This document shows positions 40,557 to 49,302 of a stretch of 64,000 nucleotides of DNA, piece after piece. Position 1 is the first letter of the stretch; each line of letters starts with the position of its first letter. Source of the stretch: CADCVT01 sp036389155 (GTDB lineage: Bacteria > Actinomycetota > Thermoleophilia > Solirubrobacterales > Solirubrobacteraceae); contig DASVQN010000017.1 in NCBI GenBank assembly GCA_036389155.1, positions 1 to 64,000 on the forward strand, read 5' to 3'. The notes beneath the pieces are model-generated. The model had not been told where the DNA came from. It made no database searches and was given only the letters and a program-made list of their open reading frames with translations. The position numbers and the translations under genes were made by a program.

Positions 40557-41389
40557 CGGTACTGCTCGCGCGCGCCGCCCCGGGGGCCGAGGCCGATCCG
40601 CTCCCTCACCAGCCGATCCAGCGGGCCGCGGTAGAGGCTCTGGAAGAGGTACTGGCGACGCGCCCGCTGGATCCGGCGCCGCGCCTGCGCGCGTGGGACC
40701 CCGTGCTTGCGCAGGATCGCGCGCAGCTCGCGCTCCTGCACGGTCCGCGGGACGTGCGTCGTCAGCCGGAAGCCCGCGCGGTGGTCGCGGAAGACGTACA
40801 GCGGCTCGGGCACCGCGTGGAAGACCGCGCCGTGCTCGGCCATCGTCCACGGGAAGTCGAAGTCGTCGGGGCCGTGGTGGCGGATGCTCTCGTCCATCCC
40901 GCCGGCGCGCAGCGCGAGCTCGCGGCGCCAGCACATGAGGTGCTTGACCGGCGCGTGGTCGGCGAACGCGGCCAGCGTGACGTCGTCGCGCGGGAGGTAG
41001 GGCTGCGAGAGCGGGCGGTCGTGCTCGTCGACGAACACGCGGCCGGTGTGGAGGAAGTCCGCGTCCGGCCGCGCGCGCAGGTGCTCGGCGAGGACCGCGA
41101 CGGCCTCGGGCGCCCAGCGGTCGTCGGCGTTGAGCTGCGCGACGAACTCGGTGCCCGCGTGGCGCATGGCGAGGTTGACGCGCGCGGCGAGCCCGCCATG
41201 GTCGTCGAGCAGCTCGATCCGGTCGTCGGCGGGGAGCAGCGCCTCGACCTCCGCGCGCTCGGGAGCGTGGACGGCGACGAGCGCGCGCCAGTCCGGCCGC
41301 GTCTGGTCGAGCAGCGATCCGATCGCGCGGCGCAGGAACTCGGGGTGCGCGCGGCGCACGGGCACGATCGCGGTGAGCACCGCGCTCAA
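40553..41389 (-). CDS. Glycosyltransferase family 2
   Basis: 278-residue GT2. The core reads VLTAIVPVRRAHPEFLRRAI, EFVAQLNADDRWAPEAVAVL (metal-site NADD) and HHGPDDFDFPWTMAEHGAVF (catalytic ED region). The C-terminal 60 residues are Arg-rich. TTG at 41389 overlaps the TGA of the upstream nucleotidyltransferase gene (TTGA); GTG at 41380 would also leave the core whole. It is the second gene of a two-gene minus-strand operon with that protein. Acts with the other transferases of the island, sugar unknown. Confidence 0.82.
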   Translation of the reverse strand: MSAVLTAIVPVRRAHPEFLRRAIGSLLDQTRPDWRALVAVHAPERAEVEALLPADDRIELLDDHGGLAARVNLAMRHAGTEFVAQLNADDRWAPEAVAVLAEHLRARPDADFLHTGRVFVDEHDRPLSQPYLPRDDVTLAAFADHAPVKHLMCWRRELALRAGGMDESIRHHGPDDFDFPWTMAEHGAVFHAVPEPLYVFRDHRAGFRLTTHVPRTVQERELRAILRKHGVPRAQARRRIQRARRQYLFQSLYRGPLDRLVRERIGLGPRGGAREQYR

Positions 41390-42912
41390 CGGTAGGGCTC
41401 CAGGCCGGCGACGACGCGGCGGAAGGGGCCGACGACGGCCGGCGTCACGTCGCGCTCGCGGTAGGCGTGGAAGGCCTCCTCGATCGCGGGCCGCGCGGCG
41501 GGCGCCCGGTCGGCGAGCGCGGCGACCGTCGCCCGCGCGGTGAGCGGGAGTGCGGGCTCGGCGGTGTCGAGCGACTGCGCGAACAGCGCGGCGCGCGCCG
41601 CGCCGATCAGGTGCCCGAGCCCCTCGTGGTCGTCTGCGGCGAGCCTGAGCGCCGTGCGGTGCTCCTGCACCGCCCGCGCCGCCTCGTCGGCCGCCGACCA
41701 GCCTCCGGCCGCGGGGAAGCGGGCCTCCCGGCGGCCGTCGAGCAGCGCGAAGGAGACAGGGTCGCTGAACGGCGCCTGCACCGTCCGCAGCGCGCTGCGG
41801 AAGTAGCGCCCGGGGACGAGCAGGAGGACGCCGCCGGCCGGGAGCGCCGGGTACGGCCCCTTCGCCACCGATCGCTGCAGCGCGCGCAGGACCGACACGT
41901 CGCGTGCGTCGGCGTCGACCGGCACGAGCGCCTCGTCGGGCCACCAGGGCCGCACGACGGCGCGCCAGTCCGCGAGGGGGAGAGGGGATCGGGCCGCGCC
42001 CCGAAGGTGATCGGGCGCCGCCCACCGGCCCCACGGGAGGACGAGCTCGTCGTCGGCGGCGAGGAGGGAGACCACTCGCCCGTCCTCGCCGCCGCCCCGC
42101 GCGATCTGCGCCGCGATCTCGCGCGCCAGCCCCGCGGCGAGGTCGAGCGCGGCCGGGACGGGCTCCTCGCGCCGCGCGAGCTCCCGCGCCTCCTCGACCG
42201 GGCCGCCGGCGACCGCCTCCGACGCGCGCGCGGTCTCGGCGACGACCTTCTCCAGGACGTCGCGCTCGCGCACCGGCGGCAGCTCGCCGCCGATCGCCCG
42301 CCACGCCCAGCGCCACCGGTACTGGACCTCCAGCCACGCCTCGATCCTCGTCGCCTGCGCGGTGGGCGGGCGACGCCGCGGTCGCCGCTCCGGCCCGCGC
42401 AGGCGCCGCCACTCGTGCACGTCGTCCGTCCCGCGCTCCAGGTGGCGCACGATCCCGGCCGGAAGCTCGGGCGAGTACGCCGCACCATCGAACGTGAGCA
42501 CGGTCGCCCCCGCGACGCGCTCGAGGTCTGACGCCCGGTAGATCCTCGGCAGCTCGAGCACGGCGACGGCCACCCACGGCGCGGCGCGCTCGAGCGACGC
42601 GTGCCGGTCGGCGACCGCCCGCGCCTCCTCGGCCGTCTCCGTCACCACCGCGAGGTCCAGGTCCGAGCGGCCCGGCGTCGCCTCGCCGGACGCGACGCTG
42701 CCGCGCACGTAGAGCGTCGCGCCGCGCCGGCCCGCGAGCAGCCAGCCGCCGTACGCGCGCGCGGCCACCGTGTACGCGAGCGTCCAGAGGCGGCGCAGCG
42801 CGGGACGGTCCGCGGCCAGGGCGAGCCGCTGCACCAGCGTCGCGCCCCGCGGCGCCGGCGGGAGCGCATCCCCGAGGGGATGGACGCGGGGAGGGTCTTC
42901 GGTCACGGCCAT
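41386..42912 (-). CDS. Large protein with N-terminal nucleotidyltransferase-like domain
   Basis: 508-residue protein of unknown function. Near residues 70-100 it has YVRGSVASGEATPGRSDLDL followed by AVVTE, which fits the GS-x10-DxD pattern of pol-beta-type nucleotidyltransferases (minimal NTase, KNTase and related). The remaining 400 residues are Arg/Ala-rich, helical and unlike any domain I know. The ATG at 42912 begins MAVTEDPPRV. It is coupled to a downstream GT2 by TTGA. In a glycosyltransferase island it might nucleotidylate a sugar, a lipid or a protein. The NTase motif is seen, the role is open. Confidence 0.6.
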   Translation of the reverse strand: MAVTEDPPRVHPLGDALPPAPRGATLVQRLALAADRPALRRLWTLAYTVAARAYGGWLLAGRRGATLYVRGSVASGEATPGRSDLDLAVVTETAEEARAVADRHASLERAAPWVAVAVLELPRIYRASDLERVAGATVLTFDGAAYSPELPAGIVRHLERGTDDVHEWRRLRGPERRPRRRPPTAQATRIEAWLEVQYRWRWAWRAIGGELPPVRERDVLEKVVAETARASEAVAGGPVEEARELARREEPVPAALDLAAGLAREIAAQIARGGGEDGRVVSLLAADDELVLPWGRWAAPDHLRGAARSPLPLADWRAVVRPWWPDEALVPVDADARDVSVLRALQRSVAKGPYPALPAGGVLLLVPGRYFRSALRTVQAPFSDPVSFALLDGRREARFPAAGGWSAADEAARAVQEHRTALRLAADDHEGLGHLIGAARAALFAQSLDTAEPALPLTARATVAALADRAPAARPAIEEAFHAYRERDVTPAVVGPFRRVVAGLEPYR

Positions 42913-42938
42913 GCGGGACGCAGCATGATGCCGCAGCG

Positions 42939-43667
42939 ATGGTGCACATCTGGGTGCGCACGGACGTCCCGTGGGAGGACGAGGCGGCGTTCGCCGCGCA
43001 GATCCCCGAGCGCATGCGCCCGCTCGTCGACCTGTGGAACGCGACGTTCGCGCTGCCCTACCACCGCTTCCGCGCCGAGCTGCGCGACATCGCGCGCGAG
43101 AGCCTCGCCGCGGTCGCGGGCGCGACGGTCTCGGAATGGGACGCGATCCCGGCCGGCGCACTCGTCCTGCCCGTCGACGACGACGACTGGTTCGCGCCGG
43201 ACGCCGCGACGGTCCTCTCGCGCGAGCGCGCGGCGGGCGACGAAGGGCTCCGCTGGACGAGCACGTTCCTCGAGGTCGACATCGACCTCGCGCACACGCT
43301 CAGCAAGAACGTCCGCCGCGCGCTGCCCGGCGTCGGCCAGAAGTGGATCTGCACGACGAACAACTACGCGGTCGTCAAGGCCGACGGCGCGCGGACGCTG
43401 TGCGCGTCGCACGTCGCCGCGTCGCGGTGGGTCGAGCGCGACGCGCCGGTGCGCGCGCTCGAGCGCCGGCTCAGCGTCATGAACCGCACGCTCGCCTCCC
43501 AGACCTCGCTGCGCCGCCACCGCTCGCCGATCGACCGCCCCGGGCTGCTGCGCAAGCGCGCCCGCTACGAGGCGCTGTACGAGCGGTGGGAGCGGCCGCC
43601 GGAGGACCTCGCGTGGACGCGCCCGCACGTGGCGCGCATGCGGGCGCTCATGGCGAGACTGGGCTGA
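42939..43667 (+). CDS. Putative glycosyltransferase-like protein with DDDD motif
   Basis: 242-residue soluble protein of unknown function. The middle reads ALVLPVDDDDWFAPDAATVL, a run of four Asp like the DxD metal site of GT-A enzymes, with KWICTTNNYAVVKADG downstream. The N-terminus (VHIWVRTDVPWEDEAAFAAQ) does not match classic GT2 beta-strands. Located among glycosyltransferases, so it probably handles an activated sugar. The last 20 bp overlap the convergent GT4 copy 2. The ATG at 42939 has no convincing -10 or Shine-Dalgarno. Confidence 0.55.
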   Translation: MVHIWVRTDVPWEDEAAFAAQIPERMRPLVDLWNATFALPYHRFRAELRDIARESLAAVAGATVSEWDAIPAGALVLPVDDDDWFAPDAATVLSRERAAGDEGLRWTSTFLEVDIDLAHTLSKNVRRALPGVGQKWICTTNNYAVVKADGARTLCASHVAASRWVERDAPVRALERRLSVMNRTLASQTSLRRHRSPIDRPGLLRKRARYEALYERWERPPEDLAWTRPHVARMRALMARLG

Positions 43668-44847
43668 CGCACGCCGCGCGCGCGAGCGCGCCGGCGTAGC
43701 GGTCGATCCAGCCGTGCAGGTCGGTGTGCGGCGCGCTCCGCGCGGCGCGACCCATCGCGCGCCGCCGCTCGTCGTCGCGCAGCAGCGCGATCGTGGCCGC
43801 GCTCAGCGCGTCGACGTCGCCGATCGGATAGAGGATGCCCGTCGCGCCGTCCGCGATCGCCTCGCGCGCCGGGGCGATGTCCGTCGCCACCACCGGGATC
43901 CCGCAGGCCGCGGCCTCCTGGTAGGTGAACGGCGCGCCCTCGCGCTCGGAGGTGTGGACCATGAGGTCGGCGGCGTTCAGCAGCGCCGGCATCGCGTCGC
44001 GCTCGATCTCGCCCAGGAAGCGGAAGACCTCGTGGACGCCGGCAGACCGCGCCGCCTCGCGCGCCGACGCCAGCTCGTCCGGTGCGCCCGCCACGACGTA
44101 CCGCACGTGGGGGACCTGCGCGGCGACCAGCGCCGCCGAGGCGATCAGGTCCTGCCACCGCTTGCCCGGCAGCAGCCCGCAGACGTGCGCCACGACCGGC
44201 GCGTCGGGCGGAACGCCGGCCCGCGCGCGCACCGCGGGGTCGCGCTCGGCCGGGCTGAACTGCGCACGGTCGACGGCGTTGGGGATCGTCACGACGTTCT
44301 CCACGCCGTGCGCGCGCAGGGTGTCCTCCAGGTGGCGTGCGACCGCGATCGTCAGGTCGAGCGAGCGGACCAGCTCGACGAACGCCCGCTCGTCCTGCGG
44401 CGGGTAGATGCCGACCTCGAAGCCGCCCACCGGCACGCCCTGGGCCACCGCCACGACGGGCACGCCACGAGCGCGCAACACCTCCGGCACGTACCACGCC
44501 TGCGCCTCGCGCCCGAGCACGGCGACGTCGGGCCGGCGCCCGTCGCGCAGCAGCCGCTCCAGCGCGGCCTCCAGGTCCGCCTGGCGGCGCGCGACGTTCG
44601 CGTCGTCGGGGATCTCGCGGCCGCTCGTGTACTCCACGGCGAGCCACTCGACCTCCACGCCGGGCAGGTCGCCGGGGGCCCGGGCCGCCCCGTCGCGCGG
44701 CGCCTCGGCCACCGCGCGCACGCGGTGGCCGGCGTCGGCCAGCCCGGCCAGCAGCGCCTCGTTGTGGATGCACCCGCCGTACTGGAAGCCGCGGCGGCCC
44801 TCCACGACGTGGGGCAGCATCGCGACGGCGAGGACGTCGAGGGCCAT
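43648..44847 (-). CDS. Glycosyltransferase family 4 (copy 2)
   Basis: 399-residue GT-B transferase, clearly homologous to copy 1 (38455-39663): MALDVLAVAMLPHVVEGRRG, QYGGCIHNEALLAGLADAGH, VVAHVCGLLPGKRWQDLIAS and FTYQEAAACGIPVVATDIAP with the same E-x7-E site. Divergent from GT2 copy 2, 23 bp apart, as copy 1 is from GT2 copy 1. The paralogous pairs probably arose by segmental duplication and may now differ in donor or acceptor sugar. Confidence 0.85.
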   Translation of the reverse strand: MALDVLAVAMLPHVVEGRRGFQYGGCIHNEALLAGLADAGHRVRAVAEAPRDGAARAPGDLPGVEVEWLAVEYTSGREIPDDANVARRQADLEAALERLLRDGRRPDVAVLGREAQAWYVPEVLRARGVPVVAVAQGVPVGGFEVGIYPPQDERAFVELVRSLDLTIAVARHLEDTLRAHGVENVVTIPNAVDRAQFSPAERDPAVRARAGVPPDAPVVAHVCGLLPGKRWQDLIASAALVAAQVPHVRYVVAGAPDELASAREAARSAGVHEVFRFLGEIERDAMPALLNAADLMVHTSEREGAPFTYQEAAACGIPVVATDIAPAREAIADGATGILYPIGDVDALSAATIALLRDDERRRAMGRAARSAPHTDLHGWIDRYAGALARAACVSPVSP

Positions 44848-44856
44848 GAGCGGCGC

Positions 44857-44863
44857 TAGGTTA
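44857..44863. promoter_or_regulatory. Overlapping opposed -10 hexamers (GT4 copy 2 / GT2 copy 2)
   Basis: TAGGTT (plus, 44857-44862) ends 8 nt before the ATG at 44871. TAACCT (minus, plus 44858-44863) ends 10 nt before the ATG at 44847. The layout repeats that of the copy-1 pair. Confidence 0.5.
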
Positions 44864-44870
44864 CGGCGCC

Positions 44871-45750
44871 ATGCCGGCGTCGGGGCTCGTGAGCGTCGGT
44901 GCTGCCCGTGCGCGACGAGCGCCGCCGCCTGCCCGAGCAGCTGAGCGCACTGGCCGCCCAGACGTACGACGGCGACTGGGAGCTGATCGTCGTCGACGAC
45001 GCCTCGCGCGACGGCAGCGGCGACGTCGCGCGCGGGTACGCCGGCGTGCTGCCGGGCCTGCGCGTGATCGAGGTCCGCCCGCACCGCGGCCTGAACCACG
45101 CGCGCAACGCAGGGGTCGCCGCGGCGCGGGGCGAGGTCGTCGCGTTCTGCGACGCCGACGACGTCGTGACCCCGGGCTGGCTCGCCGCGCTGGTGGCCGC
45201 GCTCGACGAGCACGGCGCCGACATCGTCGCCGGCTCGCTGGAGCTCGACACGCTCAACAGCCCCGTCCAGCACGCCTGGCGCAACCGCGCGCGGTGGGAC
45301 CAGATGCGCCTGCGCAACGGGCTCTACGCGTACGTCCCCGGCGGCAACCTGGCGATCCGGGCCGAGGCGGCGCGCGAGGTGGGGTGGGACGAGCGCTTCG
45401 TGTTCGGCTCCTCCGACGCGGAGTTCGCGTGGCGCGCGCAGCACCACGGCCTGAAGGTCGCGCACGCGCCCGGCGCCGTGATCCGGCTGCGCTACCCGGA
45501 GACGATCGGCGAGCTGGCCCGCCAGTTCTACGGCTACGGCGCCGGCGAGCCGCTGCTCTACGCGCGCGAGCGCCACCGCGGCTTCCCGCGCTCGCGCACG
45601 ACGAACGCGGTGCGCGAGTACGTCCAGCTCGTGCTCCAGCTGCCGAACGTGCTCGGCACGCCCCAGCGGCGCGGCTGGTGGGTGCGGCGCGCGGCCTACC
45701 GCCTCGGCCGCCTGCGCGGCAGCCTGCGCGCCCGCGTGCTGTACCTGTAG
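44871..45750 (+). CDS. Glycosyltransferase family 2 (copy 2), frame break near start
   Basis: GT2 homologous to copy 1 along its length: EVVAFCDADDVVTPGWLAAL (DxD), SSDAEFAWRAQHHGLKVAHA and ARQFYGYGAGEPLLYARERH. From ATG 44871 the frame reads MPASGLVSVG and then leaves the family. The rest (LPVRDERRRLPEQLSALAAQ onward) lies one base later. Copy 1 reads GLVSVVIPVRNERR without a break, so one extra G at about 44892-44899 is the simplest explanation. Translation could instead begin at GTG 44899 (283 residues), losing the first beta-strand. Sequencing error, real mutation or slippage are all possible. Confidence 0.7.
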
Positions 45751-45752
45751 CG

Positions 45753-46127
45753 CTAGACGGCCTGCGCGTCGCCGCGCTCGGGCCCGCCGACGATCGACGT
45801 CGGCTCCTCCGGTGAGCTGCCGTTGGCGGGCAGCGACCCCTCGATGACGACGTCGGTCCACTGGTAGACGATCGGGACCTGGAACCAGCCCTGGTGGACG
45901 ACGCGGAAGCGCGTCATCTCCTCGCCGCCCCAGTAGCGCTCCCAGTCGAGCTTGTTCTCGAACGTCGCGGTCTGGATGAACTTGTAGCGGTCGTCGCGGT
46001 AGCGGAAGACCGAGTACGCCGTCGCGCCGTAGCGCAGCGCGACCGGCGCGATGTCGGCCAGCGCCTCCGCGAACCTGTCGCCGCGGAAGCCCGTCGCGTA
46101 CCAGGGGATGTGGACCGCGCCGGCCAT
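45753..46127 (-). CDS. Uncharacterised protein downstream of ccr
   Basis: 124-residue soluble protein. MAGAVHIPWYATGFRGDRFA starts it and YSVFRYRDDRYKFIQTATFE, then WERYWGGEEMTRFRVVHQGW, suggest an alpha/beta sandwich or ABM-like barrel. The last 30 residues are Gly/Pro/Ser-rich. The ATG at 46127 overlaps the ccr TGA by one base (TGATG), so it is translated with it. It may assist crotonyl-CoA carboxylase/reductase, or bind its product, but this is only association. No family was recognised. Confidence 0.55.
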   Translation of the reverse strand: MAGAVHIPWYATGFRGDRFAEALADIAPVALRYGATAYSVFRYRDDRYKFIQTATFENKLDWERYWGGEEMTRFRVVHQGWFQVPIVYQWTDVVIEGSLPANGSSPEEPTSIVGGPERGDAQAV

Positions 46128-47383
46128 CAGGCACCGACCTCCGCGCGGATGGCGGCCGGGCCCTCCGCGGTGCGTCCCTGGCCCTCCTCCGTCGCGCCGA
46201 CGAGGATCGAGATCTTCCCGAGGTGCTTGTTCTCGTGCATGAGCTGGTGGGCGTTGGCGACGTCCTCGAACGGCATCGTCTTCCACAGCACCGGGCGGAT
46301 CTTCGACTCCTCGATCAGCGCGTTGGCGAGGTTGCACTCCCACGCGTTGGCGAAGTGCGAGCCGAGGATCTCCTTCTGGCGCATCCACAGGTAGCGGACG
46401 TCGAAGTCGAGCGTGTAGCCCGACGTCGCCCCGCAGATGACGACCTTGCCGAACGTCTTCACCGTGAAGACGGACGTGGGGAAGGTGGCCTTGCCGACGT
46501 GCTCGAAGACGATGTCCGGCGCGTCGCCGAGCAGCTCCCTGACGCGCTTGGAGAACGCGCGCGACTCCTTGAAGCGCGCCTTCTCCTCCTCGGGCGACTC
46601 GCCGCCCTTGCGCATCATGCCCTTGAACTCGTTGCGGTCGATGTAGCCGACCGCGCCGAGCTGCTCGACGAGCTTGCCCTTGTCCTCGCTGGAGACGACG
46701 CCGACCGCGTTCGCGCCCGTGAGCTTGCAGAGCTGCGTCGCGAAGACGCCGAGGCCGCCGGCCGCGCCCCAGATGAGCACGTTCTGGCCGGGCCTGAGCT
46801 GCGCGCGCTCGATCAGCATGCGGTACGCCGTGAAGTACGTGAGGCCGTACGAGGCCGCCTCCTCCCAGGCCAGGTGCTTTGGCTTGGGAAGCAGCTGCTG
46901 GGCCTGGACCTTCGTGAACTGCGCGAACGAGCCCCAGGTCGTCTCGTAGCCCCAGATCTTCTGCGAGGGCGCGGCCATCGGGTCCAGGCCGTGGACCTCC
47001 GGGTCCTCGTAGGACGTCTGGTTGCAGTGGATGACGACCTCGTCGCCGGCCTTCCAGCGCGTGACGCCCGGGCCGACCTTCCACACGACGCCGGACGCGT
47101 CCGAGCCGCCGATGTGGTGGCCGTACTCCGGGTGGTCGCCGTAGCCGAAGACGCTGACCGGCTCGCCGAGCGCGGCCCAGACGTTGTTGAAGTTCACGCC
47201 CGCCGCCATGACGCGCACGATGACCTCGAACGCCCCGGGCTCGGGGACCTCGATCTCCTCGACCTGGAAGGCGTCCGTCGGCTCGCCTTCGCGCTCCTGG
47301 CGGATGACCCACGCGGCCATCGTCGGCGGCAGCTCGCCGGGCTCGGTGTCGACGCTGGAGACTTGGGAGAGATCAACGGCCAC
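46127..47383 (-). CDS. ccr: Crotonyl-CoA carboxylase/reductase
   Basis: 418-residue MDR-superfamily enzyme that reductively carboxylates crotonyl-CoA with CO2 and NADPH to ethylmalonyl-CoA, the key step of the ethylmalonyl-CoA pathway. Seen: GVNFNNVWAALGEPVSVFGY, HIGGSDASGVVWKVGPGV, QKIWGYETTWGSFAQFTKVQ, NVLIWGAAGGLGVFATQLCK (cofactor loop) and GSHFANAWECN with His343. These segments match Ccr and are absent from ordinary quinone reductases. Length is close to known Ccr (420-450). The GTG at 47383 starts MAVDLSQVSS. A small unknown gene follows directly. Ecm is at 33-35 kb. Confidence 0.93.
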   Translation of the reverse strand: MAVDLSQVSSVDTEPGELPPTMAAWVIRQEREGEPTDAFQVEEIEVPEPGAFEVIVRVMAAGVNFNNVWAALGEPVSVFGYGDHPEYGHHIGGSDASGVVWKVGPGVTRWKAGDEVVIHCNQTSYEDPEVHGLDPMAAPSQKIWGYETTWGSFAQFTKVQAQQLLPKPKHLAWEEAASYGLTYFTAYRMLIERAQLRPGQNVLIWGAAGGLGVFATQLCKLTGANAVGVVSSEDKGKLVEQLGAVGYIDRNEFKGMMRKGGESPEEEKARFKESRAFSKRVRELLGDAPDIVFEHVGKATFPTSVFTVKTFGKVVICGATSGYTLDFDVRYLWMRQKEILGSHFANAWECNLANALIEESKIRPVLWKTMPFEDVANAHQLMHENKHLGKISILVGATEEGQGRTAEGPAAIRAEVGA

Positions 47384-47425
47384 GGGTTCTCGGATCCTTC
47401 GCTTCGCTTGAGGAGGGCCGGGACT

Positions 47426-48859
47426 TTACCCGTGCTCGGCCACCGGGACCGCCTGGGCGGCGGCGACCGGGCGCTCGACGCGGTCGCCGATCGTCAGCGC
47501 GGCCACCAGGGCCCCCAGCGCGGCGAGGCCGGCGGCGACGACGAGGCCGTCGCCGAGGCGCGACGTGAACGCCTCCGCCGTCGGGTTCTGGTCGGCCGCG
47601 ACCAGCGCGCCCAGCGCGGCGACGCCGAACGTGCCGCCGATCATGCGGCTCATCGAGAGGATCCCCGACGCGACGCCCGCCTTCGTCGGCTCGACCGCGT
47701 TCATGGCGGCGCTGGTCATCGGCGACATGACGCTCGCCATCCCGATGCCCATCAGGACGAACGCGCCGAGCAGGAAGTCGTAGGTCGTCGTGGGGGTGAT
47801 GTGCGACTGCCAGAACAGCGAGCCGCTGACCGTGAGCAGGCCGAAGACGATCAGGTACCGCGGCCCGACGCGGTCGGCGAGCCGGCCGGCTATCGGCGCG
47901 ACGATCATGATCATCAGCGTCGAGGGCAGGAACCGCACGCCCGCCTCGAGCGGCGAGTAACGCAGGACGTTCTGCATGTAGAGCGCGATGAAGAAGAACA
48001 TCGCGAGCATCGAGAAGCTGACGATGAAGGCGACGACGTTCGCGCCGAGGAACTGCTTGGCGCGGAAGAACGTGAAGTCGACCATCGGGACCTTCACGCT
48101 GCGCTCGACCTGGACGAAGCCCGCGAGGGCGGCGACGGCGAGCGCGAACAGCCCGAGGATGCCCGCCGAGCCCCAGCCCCAGTGGTTGCCCTCGATGAGC
48201 GCGAGGACGAGCGAGCCGAGGCCGGTGGAGAGCGTCGCGACGCCGAGCAGGTCGACGGTCGGGACGACGCTCTCGTCGCGCGACTCCTGCGCCGCGACGA
48301 GCGTGACGCCGACGGCGACGACGGCGACCGGGACGTTGATGAGGAAGATCGACTGCCACGAGACGTTCTCGACCAGGAAGCCGCCCACGACGGGACCGAT
48401 GGCCAGCGCGATCGCGCTGATGCCGGCCCACGTGCCCATCGCCCGACCGCGCTCGTGCGGCGGGAACGCGTTGGTGATGATCGAGAGCGTCGCCGGCATC
48501 ATCAGCGCGGCGCCGGCGCCCTGCACCGCCCGGCCGATGGCGAGCCAGGTGAGGGTGGGGGACACCGCGATCGCCGCGCTCGACGCGCCGAACACCATGA
48601 CGCCGATGAGGAAGAGCTTGCGCCGCCCGAACAGGTCGCCGAGCCGGCCGCCGGTGACGAGCAGGACGCCGAACGCGAGCGTGTACGCGTTGACGGTCCA
48701 CTCCAGGCTCGACGTCTTCACGTCGAGGTCGCGCTGGATGGACGGCAGCGCGACGTTCACGACGGTGTTGTCGAGCATGATCATGAAGAGCGCGAAGCAC
48801 ATCGCGCCGAGGGTCCACCAGCGGCGGTTGGACTCCGTGATCGGAAGGCGGTCGGTCAT
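47426..48859 (-). CDS. MFS multidrug transporter, DHA2 (EmrB/QacA) type
   Basis: 477-residue 14-helix drug:proton antiporter. The first helix MCFALFMIMLDNTVVNVALP with the conserved Asp, motif A in GGRLGDLFGRRKLFLIGVMV, and motif C-like GISAIALAIGPVVGGFLVEN define the DHA2 family. ATG 48859 overlaps the marR TGA (ATGA), so the repressor and pump form one operon. Expected to export hydrophobic drugs or metabolites. 42 bp separate it from the ccr start downstream. Confidence 0.88.
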   Translation of the reverse strand: MTDRLPITESNRRWWTLGAMCFALFMIMLDNTVVNVALPSIQRDLDVKTSSLEWTVNAYTLAFGVLLVTGGRLGDLFGRRKLFLIGVMVFGASSAAIAVSPTLTWLAIGRAVQGAGAALMMPATLSIITNAFPPHERGRAMGTWAGISAIALAIGPVVGGFLVENVSWQSIFLINVPVAVVAVGVTLVAAQESRDESVVPTVDLLGVATLSTGLGSLVLALIEGNHWGWGSAGILGLFALAVAALAGFVQVERSVKVPMVDFTFFRAKQFLGANVVAFIVSFSMLAMFFFIALYMQNVLRYSPLEAGVRFLPSTLMIMIVAPIAGRLADRVGPRYLIVFGLLTVSGSLFWQSHITPTTTYDFLLGAFVLMGIGMASVMSPMTSAAMNAVEPTKAGVASGILSMSRMIGGTFGVAALGALVAADQNPTAEAFTSRLGDGLVVAAGLAALGALVAALTIGDRVERPVAAAQAVPVAEHG

Positions 48860-49302
48860 GTGGTCTCCAGGAGGGGGGCGAGCGCGGCGCCGAGCGCGGC
48901 GCGCTGTTCGGGGGTGAGGGAGGCGGCGAAGCGCTCGAAGCCGGCGAGGCGCGCCTGCGTGATGCGGCCGGTGGCCTCGCGGCCGGCCGACGTGATGGTG
49001 AGGAGCTTCGAACGGCGGTCCTGCGGGTCCTCCCGGCGCTCGACGAGGCCGCGGCGGATGAGGGCGTCGGCGGCGCGGCTGGCGCCGGGCAGCGAGAGGC
49101 CGGTGACCTCGGACAGCGCCTTGACGTTCATCTCCCCGCCGCTGTCGAGGATGTTCAGGAGCTTGACGTGCGTGAGGGAGAGCTCGAGCTCCTCGAACAG
49201 CGACACGACGTCGGACCCCGCCTCGCGCATCGCGCGGTGCATGACGGCAAGCAGCTGGGCGCCGAGGTCTCGCGCGGAGGCGTTCGTCGTCGTTGCTTGC
49301 AC
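48856..49302 (-). CDS. MarR-family transcriptional repressor
   Basis: 148-residue winged-helix MarR protein. LSLTHVKLLNILDSGGEMNV, then LSEVTGLSLPGASRAADALI (recognition helix) and DPQDRRSKLLTITSAG (wing) are typical. The GTG at 49302 is chosen because it gives the usual MarR length; the frame is open farther upstream but only through the palindromic operator region. Two palindromes cover the start. It probably represses itself and the MFS pump and is released by a small aromatic ligand. Confidence 0.85.
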   Translation of the reverse strand: MQATTTNASARDLGAQLLAVMHRAMREAGSDVVSLFEELELSLTHVKLLNILDSGGEMNVKALSEVTGLSLPGASRAADALIRRGLVERREDPQDRRSKLLTITSAGREATGRITQARLAGFERFAASLTPEQRAALGAALAPLLETT

